A stretch of DNA of 30,403 nucleotides from Candidatus Segatella mututuai. Its GTDB lineage: Bacteria; Bacteroidota; Bacteroidia; Bacteroidales; Bacteroidaceae. Under the pieces are notes generated by a model, which worked only from the letters and a program-made list of their open reading frames with translations, did no database searches and was not told the origin of the DNA. Shown here piece after piece: positions 6,428 to 15,770 of this stretch. The translations under genes and the position numbers were made by a program. The stretch covers positions 1 through 30,403 of the forward strand of contig DJOI01000007.1 of the NCBI GenBank assembly GCA_002439605.1, given 5' to 3'. Position 1 is the first letter of the stretch. The number at the start of each line of letters is the position of its first letter.

Positions 6428-8644
6428 ATGGACGAAAAATTCACTTTTACACCCGAAGAAAGGGAACAAGCCCTTCTCATACAGAACCGGCTGCGCACTG
6501 CTGTCGGAGACACCTTCAGCACCCAAGACGAACAACTACTCAGAGACGATATCCACCACGCATTCATCAACCATCAGATAAGCCGCGATGTCTTTGGGCT
6601 GAACCCCATACTGCATGCCCTGCAGACCGCCGAGATAGCTGTCAACGAAATAGGACTGAGGCGTGACGGTGTGATTGCCATCCTGATGCAGAACAGTGTG
6701 ATGGATGGTTATCAGACGCTTGACGACATAGAGAAGAAATATGGTGAAAGCGTAGCGCACATCATCCGCGGCCTGTTGCGCATCAACGAACTATACAAGC
6801 GTAATCCTGTCATCGAGAGCGAGAACTTCCGCAATCTGCTCATCTCGTTTTCGGAAGACATGCGCGTGATTCTCATCATGATAGCCGACCGTGTCAACGT
6901 GATGCGACAAATCAGAGACACCGACCAGGTCGAAGCCAAGCAACGCGTGAGCGAAGAGGCAAGCTATCTCTATGCTCCCCTCGCCCACAAATTAGGGCTC
7001 TACAAACTGAAGAGCGAGCTCGAAGACTTGAGCCTAAAGTACTTAGAGCACGATGCCTACTATATGATAAAGGAGAAACTCAACGCTACCAAGGCATCGC
7101 GCGACGCATACATAGCACGTTTCATCAAACCTATACAAGAGAAGCTGGATGCTGCCGGGCTGAAATATCACATGAAAGGGCGCACAAAGAGCATCCACTC
7201 CATCTGGCAGAAGATGAAAAAACAGCAATGTGGCTTCGAGGGTGTGTACGACCTCTTCGCCATACGCATCATCCTCGACTCGCCACGCGACAAGGAATAT
7301 ATGCAATGTTGGCAAGTGTTCGCACTCATCACGGCCATGTATCAGCCCAACCCAAAACGAATGCGCGACTGGCTCTCCGTGCCCAAGAGCAATGGTTACG
7401 AAAGCCTGCACACCACAGTTCTCGGACCTGAGAACAAATGGGTGGAAGTGCAGATACGCACAGAACGCATGGACGAGATTGCCGAGCACGGACTGGCCGC
7501 CCACTGGCGCTACAAAGGCATCAAGAGCGAGAAGGGAGGCATCGACGAATGGCTCGCCAACATCAGAAGTGCATTGGAAAACAACGATGACCTGCAGCTG
7601 ATGGATCAGTTCAAGATGGACCTGAAGGAAGACGAGGTGTATGTCTTTACACCTAAGGGCGACCTACTCAACTTCCCCAAGGGAGCTACGGTGCTTGACT
7701 TCGCTTACTACATTCACTCACGCATCGGCAACACCTGCGTGGGAGGAAAGATCAACGGACGTGCCGTGAGCTTCAGGCAAGAGTTGCACTCTGGCGACCA
7801 AATAGAGATTCTGACACAGAGCAACCAGAAGCCACGCCAGGAATGGCTCAACATTGTGAAGACCTCAAAAGCCAAGTCCAAGATTCGCCTCGCCATCAAG
7901 GAAACACAAAAGAAGGAAGGACTCCTGGCCAAGGAGCTTTTGGAACGACGCTTCAAGAACAGAAAGATGGAAATCGAAGAGAGCATCATGGCACGTACCA
8001 TCAAGAAGATGGGCTACAAGGAAAACTCTGATTTCTACAAGGATATCGCCGAGGAGAAGATAGACCCCAACAGCATCATAGAGAAGTACATAGCAGAACG
8101 CGACCACGACCAGAACACGACCAATGCGACACGTCCTGCAGCCAGTGCGGAAGAGTTCGAGTACGAGAATCCAACTGAGGAAATGATGCGACAAAGCGAC
8201 GATGTGCTCGTCATCGATGAAAATCTGAAAGGAATAGACTTCGAGTTGGCACATTGCTGCCACCCCATCTACGGAGACCCTATCTTTGGCTTCGTTACCG
8301 TGAGCAAAGGCATCAAGGTGCATCGCGCCGACTGCCCCAATGCCAAGGAACTACAACGACGTTTCGGCTATCGCATCGTAAAGGCAAGATGGAGCGGCAA
8401 GGGAACATCCAAGTATGCCATCACCCTGCGAATCATCGGCAACGACGACATCGGAATTGTAAGCAATATCACCAACATCATATCCAAAGAGGACAAGCTC
8501 GTGATGAGAGGCATCAATATTTCATCCAAAGACGGGCTCTTCTCTGGCAACATCACGGTGATGATCGATGATGCCAGCCGAACAGAAGCACTCATCAAGA
8601 AGCTAAGTACCATAAAGGGCGTGAAGCAAGTAATGAGAATTTAG
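6428..8644 (+). CDS. Long RelA/SpoT-family (p)ppGpp synthetase with degenerate hydrolase site
   Basis: This 738-residue protein has all domains of a long Rel: pseudo-hydrolase (about 40-190), synthetase (about 230-365), TGS (402-462), helical region, zinc-finger/CC region with HCCHP at 609-613, and a C-terminal ACT (about 665-738). In the hydrolase part H63 and D154 (IADR) remain, but the catalytic HDxxED is replaced by QNSVMD at 88-93, so ppGpp hydrolysis is very unlikely. The synthetase looks intact: the GRTKSIHSIW block, D275, GYESLH at 323-328, E340 in VEVQIRT and H354. The substrate-selection motif is RMRD (311-314), the basic RxKD-type seen in bifunctional Rel proteins rather than the EFDD of E. 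coli RelA. It therefore looks like a synthesis-only alarmone enzyme, responding to amino-acid starvation on ribosomes. The AGGGAAG just upstream supports the ATG at 6428. Confidence 0.93.
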   Translation: MDEKFTFTPEEREQALLIQNRLRTAVGDTFSTQDEQLLRDDIHHAFINHQISRDVFGLNPILHALQTAEIAVNEIGLRRDGVIAILMQNSVMDGYQTLDDIEKKYGESVAHIIRGLLRINELYKRNPVIESENFRNLLISFSEDMRVILIMIADRVNVMRQIRDTDQVEAKQRVSEEASYLYAPLAHKLGLYKLKSELEDLSLKYLEHDAYYMIKEKLNATKASRDAYIARFIKPIQEKLDAAGLKYHMKGRTKSIHSIWQKMKKQQCGFEGVYDLFAIRIILDSPRDKEYMQCWQVFALITAMYQPNPKRMRDWLSVPKSNGYESLHTTVLGPENKWVEVQIRTERMDEIAEHGLAAHWRYKGIKSEKGGIDEWLANIRSALENNDDLQLMDQFKMDLKEDEVYVFTPKGDLLNFPKGATVLDFAYYIHSRIGNTCVGGKINGRAVSFRQELHSGDQIEILTQSNQKPRQEWLNIVKTSKAKSKIRLAIKETQKKEGLLAKELLERRFKNRKMEIEESIMARTIKKMGYKENSDFYKDIAEEKIDPNSIIEKYIAERDHDQNTTNATRPAASAEEFEYENPTEEMMRQSDDVLVIDENLKGIDFELAHCCHPIYGDPIFGFVTVSKGIKVHRADCPNAKELQRRFGYRIVKARWSGKGTSKYAITLRIIGNDDIGIVSNITNIISKEDKLVMRGINISSKDGLFSGNITVMIDDASRTEALIKKLSTIKGVKQVMRI

Positions 8645-8652
8645 AACATAAT

Positions 8653-8710
8653 AAAAAGGAGTTACCTTTCCTGACACTTGTCGGAAATGGTAACTTCTTT
8701 TATTATTTTA
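8653..8710. terminator. Hairpin between convergent Rel and helicase genes
   Basis: GTTACC (8661-8666) and the following ten bases pair with 8679-8694 over about 16 positions with two mismatches and one wobble. An A-rich run precedes it and a T-rich run (CTTCTTTTATTATTTT) follows, as expected for a terminator usable from either side. It begins just after the Rel stop codon and precedes the stop of the oppositely oriented helicase gene. Confidence 0.7.
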
Positions 8711-8786
8711 CCATGTTTGCAAATGTTGCAAACTTCCGCATTCACCAAGGTACTGGAGTTAAAATACAGAAATTGTTTCCTTTATC

Positions 8787-10966
8787 CTACTCCACATCCC
8801 TTACAAGCATGATTTCCCAATACTCGAAGTCGCCACCCAAAGCTTGCTTGAGTTCCGAAACTGTTTTCATCTCAGGATGAGCCTGCATAAAGTCGCGAAT
8901 CTTCTTTTCGCGGCTGGTAGAGACGAGAGCTCTAAGACCTATCTCACGCTCACGCACATAATGCGCCAAATGACTGATGATGGTACTCTGGGCAAGTCCG
9001 CGGGCAGCGGCAATCTGCTGCACATTCATTCCCTCCTTGAAGAGGTCGAGACTGATCTGGCGGGTAGGCGTCTTGGGAGCCTTAGGTTCTTTGGGTTCCT
9101 TGGTTGCCGACTTTCGCTTGCGGCCACTACCAACTCCCGTTGATTCCTCGCCAGCACGCTACAAAATAAATTGCGCCTTCTTCTTCAGGTAGTCGCCCAC
9201 CGAGAACTCGGCCTCCTGCTCATAACGCAGAAGCGACTGTTTGAGCAGTGTCTCATCGGCAAAAGATCCGAAACGGTCGGAAAATTGTTTCTTCGCTGCC
9301 TTATTGTCGGTCGACACGTTCGTCTTCTTCAGCAGGTCGGTCACAACGCCTATCTTTTGCCAAAAGTATTTCGCTGCCTTGTGTATGCGTTCCTGCAAAG
9401 CAGCGTCGCCCACATCGGGATTGGCATTGAGCATGCTGGAATACTGCACCCTAAACTTGTCGGAAACTGCCGTCAGACTCTTCAGCACCACACCAAGTTT
9501 TTGATATTCGCCTACGAGTCGTGGATAATTACTCATGAAATACTCTACTAAGCAGCGCAACAACAAATCATAGCTCTGCTGTAAGGAACGGAAATCGAAA
9601 AGCTCGGCAATACATTGTTGCACATAGAGTTGCTGCAACGTAGCTATTTGATTCTCTGTAGGCGGAACCATAAGGTCGCTGTATCGGTCTACAGTACTGT
9701 CGCTGATAATGGCCGAACGCGAGAGAGGCTTGCTGAGCACCATTCCCTCCAACACTTGCAGCGGCTCAGTGCCACATAGGTTTGCCCATGGGCAAATGAA
9801 CGCGAGGCATCTATGATGGCATGTTCAAAGGTAAGTCCCTGGCTTTTGTGTATGGTGATGGCCCAAGCCAGGCGCACGGGGTACTGACGGAATTTTCCTT
9901 CCACCGTTTCCTCAATCTCTTGAGTCTGTTCGTTGAGCGTATACTTCGAGTTGGTCCATTCCGCCTTCTCCAGTATAATCTCATCGCCATGTTCCTTTCC
10001 CCTTACCCTTATTTCCTCAGCATCAATACCTATCACCTCGCCTATCATACCATTATAGAACCGGTGGTCGGCATCGTTCTTGATAAACATAATCTGAGCA
10101 CCCTTCTTCAGCATCAGTCTGTAATCGGCTGGGTATGATGCCTCAGGGAAGTTGCCCTCCACCTCTGCCGTAAAACTGAAGACCTTAGAAGGCAAGGCTT
10201 CCAACTCCTGCTCGTTGATGTGCTGGGCAGGATTGTTGTGAGTGGTAAGACGAATGTAGCCGCTGTCCTTAGGGGGCTTAAAGTCAGGCAAATAGCGCTT
10301 GTTGATGGAAGCAAGGGTTTCGTCGCTTGCCTTGTTTTCTCGTATCTGGTTAAGAAGTGCCACAAACCTTTCGTCCTGCTGGCGATAGACCGTCTGCAGT
10401 TCTATGGTAAGATAGCGTGCCTGCTGCAACGCCTTGCTCGAAAAGAAAAAAGGAGTGTCATAATACTGGCGCAGCAGACTCTCCTCGTGCTCTGTCACGA
10501 CGGGTGCCAACTGCTGCAAGTCGCCTATCATCAGCAACTGAACACCGCCAAAGGGTAAATCGTGCTTGCGATAACGACGCATCACCGAGTCTATGGCATC
10601 CAGCAAGTCGCTCCTCACCATACTTATCTCGTCGATTACCAAAAGGTCCATTGTTCGAATAATGTTTCGCTTCACCTTGCTGAACTGGTATCGCCTCTGT
10701 TCGCCTCCGCTAAAGCTCGCACCAGGCAGATAAGGAGAAAGTGGCAGCTGAAAGAAAGAATGAATGGTTGCGCCACCGGCATTAATGGCTGCGATACCCG
10801 TAGGAGCAAGAACTACCATTCGCTTGGGCGACCTGCGCTTTAATTCTTTCAAGAATGTTGTCTTTCCTGTACCCGCCTTGCCTGTAAGAAACAGGTTGGC
10901 GCTCGTCTTCTCTATGATATTCCAAGCCTTCCGAGACTCCTCATTCATTTCCATCATGATGTGCAT
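8787..10966 (-). pseudogene. Pif1/RecD-like helicase with C-terminal HTH domain, disrupted twice
   Basis: Three pieces together make one protein of about 725 residues. Piece A (10966 down to about 9755) has the ATPase core: GKAGTGKTT at 29-37, VVLAPTGIAA, LLVIDEISMV as Walker B, and the last motif IHKSQGLTFEHAI...YVALSRCK. After CK the frame is lost (A runs off to 9689). The continuation LEGMVLSKPLSR is in another frame from about 9752, consistent with one missing base near 9753-9757. That frame stops at an amber TAG (9161-9159). Reading through the TAG in the same frame gives a basic linker rich in KEP/KAP, then TRQISLDLFKEGMNVQQIA, an HTH_40-like domain that ends at 8787. Two independent lesions argue for a decaying gene, but sequencing or assembly error cannot be excluded. 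Fragment A keeps most helicase motifs but would lack its normal C-terminus. It is convergent with the Rel gene. Confidence 0.85.
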
Positions 10967-11008
10967 TATTATGTGACTAAAGTTTAATAAGACTGTTCTT
11001 TATCGTGC

Positions 11009-11016
11009 AAAGATAA
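11009..11016 (-). promoter_or_regulatory. -7 element of the helicase gene
   Basis: The minus strand reads TATCTTTG, an exact TAnnTTTG match, 42 bp before the ATG at 10966. No TTTG is seen at the -33 position. The promoter seems preserved although the coding region is broken. Confidence 0.5.
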
Positions 11017-11149
11017 TCATTTTTATCCAACAGTCGCGCGTATAGGGAGTTAAAGAAGCTAAAGGATTTGGCATTCTTATGGATTGCCAAGCAGCAAGAT
11101 GAAACAGTCTGGCATTTTTGACACTTATTCTTTTATACCCTACTAAAAC

Positions 11150-13012
11150 TCAATACGGGAACAATACGGGAAGAACAAAGGTCATGACGATGCCAATAAT
11201 AACCTGCAAAGGAAGCCCAACCTTGACATAGTCCATAAACGAATAGCCTCCAGCTTTCATCACAAGCGCATTAGGCGGTGTGGAAAAAGGTGAGGCAAAA
11301 CACATACTGGCGCCCAAGGTTACAGCAAAGAGGAATGCATAAGGACTCACCCCCACCTGCCGGGCTGCCACCAAAGCTATAGGAGCCATCAGTACGGCTG
11401 TGGCCGTATTGCTGATAAACATGGTCATGAGCGAGGTAGTGAAATAGATGCCTGCCAAAAGGGCTGTAGGACCTAAAACACCCAAACAGTCCACCAATGT
11501 CTGCGACATCAAAGCCGAGGCTCCCGTCTTCTCAAGGGCTGTAGACATTGGCATCATGGCAGCAATAAGCACGATGCTTTCCCAGTTGATTGTCTTATAG
11601 GCTGCCTCAACATTTCGGAAACATCCGGCAAAGACAGTCAGCAAACCTGCTATAATGACTGCCGTGACTGGAGCCACAGGAATAAAGTTGAATACCATCA
11701 TTGCCACCATCAGCAACAGGATAGCAGCAGCAACAGGAGCCTTGTAATCGAGAAGCACTTTTCCGGCTGTCTTCTCTGGCTGGTCGAGCACGACCCAGTT
11801 GGCCGTATCTGCTGCCAAATGAGCCAAATTGGTCCACTCTCCTTGCACCAAGAGCATATCGCCAACATGCAGTCGGGTATCAATCAAGTTGTCTGTTATA
11901 TACTCATTTCCTCTCCGTACACCCAACACATTAATGCCAAATCGCTTACGAAGATTGGCTTCACCTATTCTTAGACCTGCGAAATTAGAAGTTGGCATAA
12001 CAACTATCTCGGAAAGCCCCAAGTCATAGAAGTCTATCTTTACGTTCTTCATCTTGCGCAGACCATAATCAGCGGCAAAGCGTCTCATCTTTGTTTCGTC
12101 ACCTATTATATATAAGGTATCATGCTCGCCTATGATACTGCTACTTTTCGCCATATTCTGATTGACATCTTTCATGAGCCCCAAGTGCGACTTCCTCTCG
12201 TTTCTTATCTCGATGACACTCACACCATATAGCTTCTGTATACGGAGTTCCTTGAGAGTTTTGCCTACAATATCGAGCCTTTCGCCATGCTCATCAAGAG
12301 CTGCCGACGAACGATTGGAAGGCACGATATACCGATGCAGATTATCGAGCAGACGATATTCCTGCACCAAATCATCGAGCGACTTGCCTTTCTTCTTTTT
12401 CTTTCCTCTCTGCTTGCGGCTCAGAAACAGTCGGCTCAAAGGCATAAGCACTATGATGCCAACAGCTATTACAATAACCCCCACAGGCATAAAAGAGAAG
12501 AAACCGAGTGACTGATAACCCGCTTCTGTAAGCACCTCGTCGATGACAAGGTTAGGTGGAGTGCCGATAAGCGTAAGCATTCCGCCTAAGCTGCCGGCAA
12601 AGGCAAGTGGCATGAGGAAGCGTGAAGGTTGTAAGCCCGATGCAGAAGCAAGGCTTACGACAATGGGCATCATAAGTGCCACCGTACCCGTATTGCTGAC
12701 AAAGGCTCCGATAAACGAAGTGACAAGCATTACCAAGAGAAAGGTAATGGTTTCGTTGCCGTGCGAAAGTGCCATGAGTTTATTGCCAGCAAGTTTGGCA
12801 AGCCCCGTCTGCATGATTGCTCCACCCACCACAAAAAGTCCTATCATCATGATGACTATGGGCGACGAGAAGCCTGCAAGAGCTTCTGTGGGAGTAAGTA
12901 TCCCAAAGACAAGGAGTGACACCAGAGCAGTAAGCGCCACGATATCGGCCCTCATCCTGCCCCAGACAAACATGGCAACGGTAATGATTAATATAATAAG
13001 CGTTACTGTCAT
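11150..13012 (-). CDS. SLC13/DASS-family permease with two TrkA-C (RCK_C) domains
   Basis: Starting at the ATG at 13012 gives 620 residues. The frame is open upstream to 13231, but family members begin with a short lead into the first membrane helix, as MTVTLIILIITVAMFVWGRM does here, and the promoter lies just upstream of this ATG. The protein is an integral membrane carrier with two pseudo-symmetric halves, each with the SNT motif that binds ion and substrate in this superfamily (SNTGT at 106-110 and SNTATA from 534). Between the halves, residues about 210-400, is a soluble region with two TrkA-C-like domains (KTLKELRIQKLYGVSVIEI; LRIGEANLRKRFGINVLGV). This layout is typical of bacterial Na+-coupled anion carriers (sulfate, dicarboxylates). 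The substrate cannot be read from sequence. It is divergent from the GH3 gene. Confidence 0.88.
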   Translation of the reverse strand: MTVTLIILIITVAMFVWGRMRADIVALTALVSLLVFGILTPTEALAGFSSPIVIMMIGLFVVGGAIMQTGLAKLAGNKLMALSHGNETITFLLVMLVTSFIGAFVSNTGTVALMMPIVVSLASASGLQPSRFLMPLAFAGSLGGMLTLIGTPPNLVIDEVLTEAGYQSLGFFSFMPVGVIVIAVGIIVLMPLSRLFLSRKQRGKKKKKGKSLDDLVQEYRLLDNLHRYIVPSNRSSAALDEHGERLDIVGKTLKELRIQKLYGVSVIEIRNERKSHLGLMKDVNQNMAKSSSIIGEHDTLYIIGDETKMRRFAADYGLRKMKNVKIDFYDLGLSEIVVMPTSNFAGLRIGEANLRKRFGINVLGVRRGNEYITDNLIDTRLHVGDMLLVQGEWTNLAHLAADTANWVVLDQPEKTAGKVLLDYKAPVAAAILLLMVAMMVFNFIPVAPVTAVIIAGLLTVFAGCFRNVEAAYKTINWESIVLIAAMMPMSTALEKTGASALMSQTLVDCLGVLGPTALLAGIYFTTSLMTMFISNTATAVLMAPIALVAARQVGVSPYAFLFAVTLGASMCFASPFSTPPNALVMKAGGYSFMDYVKVGLPLQVIIGIVMTFVLPVLFPY

Positions 13013-13017
13013 GTGTG

Positions 13018-13048
13018 CAAAACTACTTATTTTTTCGCAAATGGCAAA
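13018..13048 (-). promoter_or_regulatory. Promoter of the SLC13 permease, adjacent to the start codon
   Basis: On the minus strand TTTG (13048-13045), 19 bp, then TAGTTTTG (13025-13018) match the full consensus. Only 5 nt separate the -7 element from the ATG at 13012, so the mRNA would have little or no leader. Confidence 0.6.
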
Positions 13049-13131
13049 AGAATTGTTGTCGAAAAAAGCAAGAAGACCGAAGAAAATGTAAAATAGAAAA
13101 CAAAAAAGAAAAGTTTTACGCATTTTATTTG

Positions 13132-13139
13132 TAACTTTG
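13132..13139 (+). promoter_or_regulatory. -7 element of the GH3 gene
   Basis: TAACTTTG matches TAnnTTTG, 39 bp before the ATG at 13179. The -33 position (about 13108-13111) does not match TTTG. Confidence 0.5.
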
Positions 13140-13178
13140 TAGGCAATAATCAATTTATACTTAAAAGCCATAACTATT

Positions 13179-15770
13179 ATGAGAAAATTCCTTTTTGCCA
13201 TTACGCTCGCCAGCATGATGCCACTGGGCACAAAGGCACAGCAGACGACGCTACTGCCCTACCAGAATCCAAACCTCACATCGGAAGAAAGAGCCAACGA
13301 TTTGCTCGCAAGGCTTACCCTTGAGGAGAAAACACAGCTGATGATGGACACCTCTCCTGCCATCGAAAGATTAGGTATCCCACAGTTCCAATGGTGGAAC
13401 GAAGCCTTGCACGGAGTGGGTCGCAACGGCTACGCCACTGTATTCCCCATCACTATGGCCATGGCTTCTTCCTTCGACGACCAACTACTCTATCAAGTAT
13501 TTACAGCCGTAAGCGATGAGGCACGTGCCAAAAATGCCATTGCCAAGAAGACAGGCAACATCAGGCGATACCAATGTTTGAGTTTCTGGACTCCCAACAT
13601 CAATATCTTTCGCGATCCCAGATGGGGACGTGGACAAGAGACCTACGGTGAGGATCCTTATCTGACAAGCCGTATGGGACTGGCCGTAGTCAATGGTTTG
13701 CAGGGGCAGAGTTTCGATGGAACACCTTCGCCTACCAAATATAAAAAACTCTTGGCTTGTGCCAAGCATTTTGCCGTACACAGCGGACCAGAATGGAATC
13801 GCCACTCGTTCAATATAGAGAACCTACCCGAAAGAGACCTTTGGGAAACCTACCTACCTGCCTTCAAGGCCTTAGTACAGAAGGGGCATGTGGCTGAGGT
13901 GATGTGTGCTTACCAACGCATCGACGGTGCACCATGTTGCTCTAACGCCAGATATGAGCGCCAAATATTGCGTGACGAATGGAAATTCGATGGACTCATC
14001 ACTTCCGACTGTGGTGCCATAAACGACTTCTTCATTCCTGGACGCCATGGCACAGCCAAGAATGCCGCCCAAGCTACGGCACAAGCTATCGAGACCGGCA
14101 CCGACGTAGAATGTGGAAGCGTGTATCGCTCGCTTCCAGAAGCCGTTAAGCAAGGCTTTATCAGCGAAGATAAAGTAGATGTCAGCCTAAAACGACTACT
14201 CAAGGCTCGCTTCGAACTAGGCGACTTCGACAAGGACGAGCAGGTGGAATGGACAAAAATTCCATCCTGTGTCATCGCGAGCCAAGCCCACAAGGACCTT
14301 GCACTCGAGATGGCAGAAGAAGGATTGGTTCTGTTGCAGAACAAGGACAACATTCTTCCATTAAGCAAGAATCAAAACATTGTCGTCATGGGTCCCAACG
14401 CCAACGACTCCATCATGCAGTGGGGCAACTATGCAGGATATCCCACATCAACTACAACCATACTACAGGGTATCCGCAATCTGACAGGCAAGAATGTAAA
14501 ATACATACAGGGGTGCACCCTAACACGCAGTGAGGCCAGCCAAAGCCTATTCGACCATTTCACCTCTCCTTCAGGCAAGAAGGGCATGCTGGCTACCTAC
14601 TGGAACAACACACAAATGGCGGGCTCTCCAATCATCACCGCTGACATGACCTCGCCCATCAATCTTAGCAATGGTGGCAACACGGTTTTTGCCCCAGGTG
14701 TAAACCTCACCCAATTCTCGGCACGCTACGAAGGAACCTTCATATCCGACAAGGACGAAACCCTGTCACTTCGCTTAGGATGTGATGACGGATACCGCCT
14801 CATCATCGATGGCGACACCGTGGCCAACGTATGGAAAGGACGTGCACGTGTGCAAGAACTCAACAAACCCATCCAGGTAAAGAAGGGAAAGCCTGTCAAG
14901 GTACAGGTAGACTACTTCCAGGCTAACGACATGGCTGTAATGAAATTCGACATCGTACACGACTATACGCCTACCGACCAGCAGCTACTATCCGAAGTAG
15001 GCAATGCCGACATCGTTATATTTGCAGGCGGCATATCTCCAAGATTAGAAGGCGAGGAGATGAAGGTATCCGAACCAGGATTCAAGGGTGGTGACCGTAC
15101 CGACATTCAACTTCCAGAGGCACAACGCAAGTTGATAGCCATGCTTCACCAAGCAGGCAAGAAGGTGGTGTTCGTCAACTGTTCGGGTAGTGCCATCGCC
15201 ATGGTGCCTGAGACACAAAACGCACAAGCCATACTGCAGGCATGGTATCCTGGCGAACGAGGCGGCGAGGCCGTGGCCAACGTACTTTTTGGAAAAGTAA
15301 ACCCATCCGGCAAGTTGCCTATCACCTTCTACAAGAGTGTAAAAGACTTACCCGACTTCCTCGACTACACCATGAAGAATCGCACCTATCGTTACTTCAA
15401 GGGAGATGTCCTCTTCCCCTTCGGACATGGCTTGAGCTATACCACCTTTAGCTATGGCAAACCAACTTATAAAGATGGAAAACTGATCTTTACGATACAG
15501 AACAAAGGCAAGCGCGAAGGAACAGAGGTGGCACAGGTATACATTCAACAATTAGCAGATACAGAAGGACCAATAAAGACTCTAAAAGCCTTCAAACGTA
15601 TAAGTCTGAAGGCAAAAGAGAAACAAACTGTCAGCATCGAACTTCCACGAAGCAGTTTCGAATGCTGGGACTCTGGCACCAACACCATGAGAATTGTACC
15701 TGGGGAATACAAGATTTATGTAGGCACATCAAGCGCCTGCTGTACGGATATTGAGGTGACCATCGAATGA
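13179..15770 (+). CDS. Secreted GH3 glycosidase with PA14 insert, xylosidase-like
   Basis: This 863-residue protein has a signal peptide (MRKFLFAITLASMMPLGTKA) without a lipobox, so it is probably periplasmic. The GH3 N-terminal barrel spans about 30-330: LTLEEKTQLM, WWNEALHGVGRNG, FRDPRWGRGQETYGEDP, KHFAVHSGPEWNRH, and the nucleophile D277 in ITSDCGA. The GH3 C-terminal domain (about 380-745) is interrupted by a PA14 domain (about 466-600; ATYWNN, LRLGCDDGYRLIIDG). It ends with a fibronectin-III-like domain (about 765-863). The HGVGR, WGRGQETYGEDP and TSDCG blocks are those of the beta-xylosidase/alpha-L-arabinofuranosidase/beta-glucosidase group. Xylan-derived oligosaccharides are the likely substrate, but beta-glucosidase cannot be excluded. 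No SusCD pair or other polysaccharide-utilisation gene adjoins it. Its 3' end overlaps the convergent lipoprotein gene by 42 bp. Confidence 0.92.
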   Translation: MRKFLFAITLASMMPLGTKAQQTTLLPYQNPNLTSEERANDLLARLTLEEKTQLMMDTSPAIERLGIPQFQWWNEALHGVGRNGYATVFPITMAMASSFDDQLLYQVFTAVSDEARAKNAIAKKTGNIRRYQCLSFWTPNINIFRDPRWGRGQETYGEDPYLTSRMGLAVVNGLQGQSFDGTPSPTKYKKLLACAKHFAVHSGPEWNRHSFNIENLPERDLWETYLPAFKALVQKGHVAEVMCAYQRIDGAPCCSNARYERQILRDEWKFDGLITSDCGAINDFFIPGRHGTAKNAAQATAQAIETGTDVECGSVYRSLPEAVKQGFISEDKVDVSLKRLLKARFELGDFDKDEQVEWTKIPSCVIASQAHKDLALEMAEEGLVLLQNKDNILPLSKNQNIVVMGPNANDSIMQWGNYAGYPTSTTTILQGIRNLTGKNVKYIQGCTLTRSEASQSLFDHFTSPSGKKGMLATYWNNTQMAGSPIITADMTSPINLSNGGNTVFAPGVNLTQFSARYEGTFISDKDETLSLRLGCDDGYRLIIDGDTVANVWKGRARVQELNKPIQVKKGKPVKVQVDYFQANDMAVMKFDIVHDYTPTDQQLLSEVGNADIVIFAGGISPRLEGEEMKVSEPGFKGGDRTDIQLPEAQRKLIAMLHQAGKKVVFVNCSGSAIAMVPETQNAQAILQAWYPGERGGEAVANVLFGKVNPSGKLPITFYKSVKDLPDFLDYTMKNRTYRYFKGDVLFPFGHGLSYTTFSYGKPTYKDGKLIFTIQNKGKREGTEVAQVYIQQLADTEGPIKTLKAFKRISLKAKEKQTVSIELPRSSFECWDSGTNTMRIVPGEYKIYVGTSSACCTDIEVTIE

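Noticed and set aside
11060..11090. TTGGCA...TGCCAA repeat in the 10967-11149 gap
   Set aside because: Only 6 bp of pairing and no T-tract; I see no other element in that gap apart from the -7 element at 11009-11016.
13013..13231. N-terminal extension of the SLC13 permease
   Set aside because: It would add up to 73 residues, including an extra hydrophobic stretch from 13123. It overlaps the GH3 promoter and its own promoter at 13018-13048, and relatives start at the MTV position.
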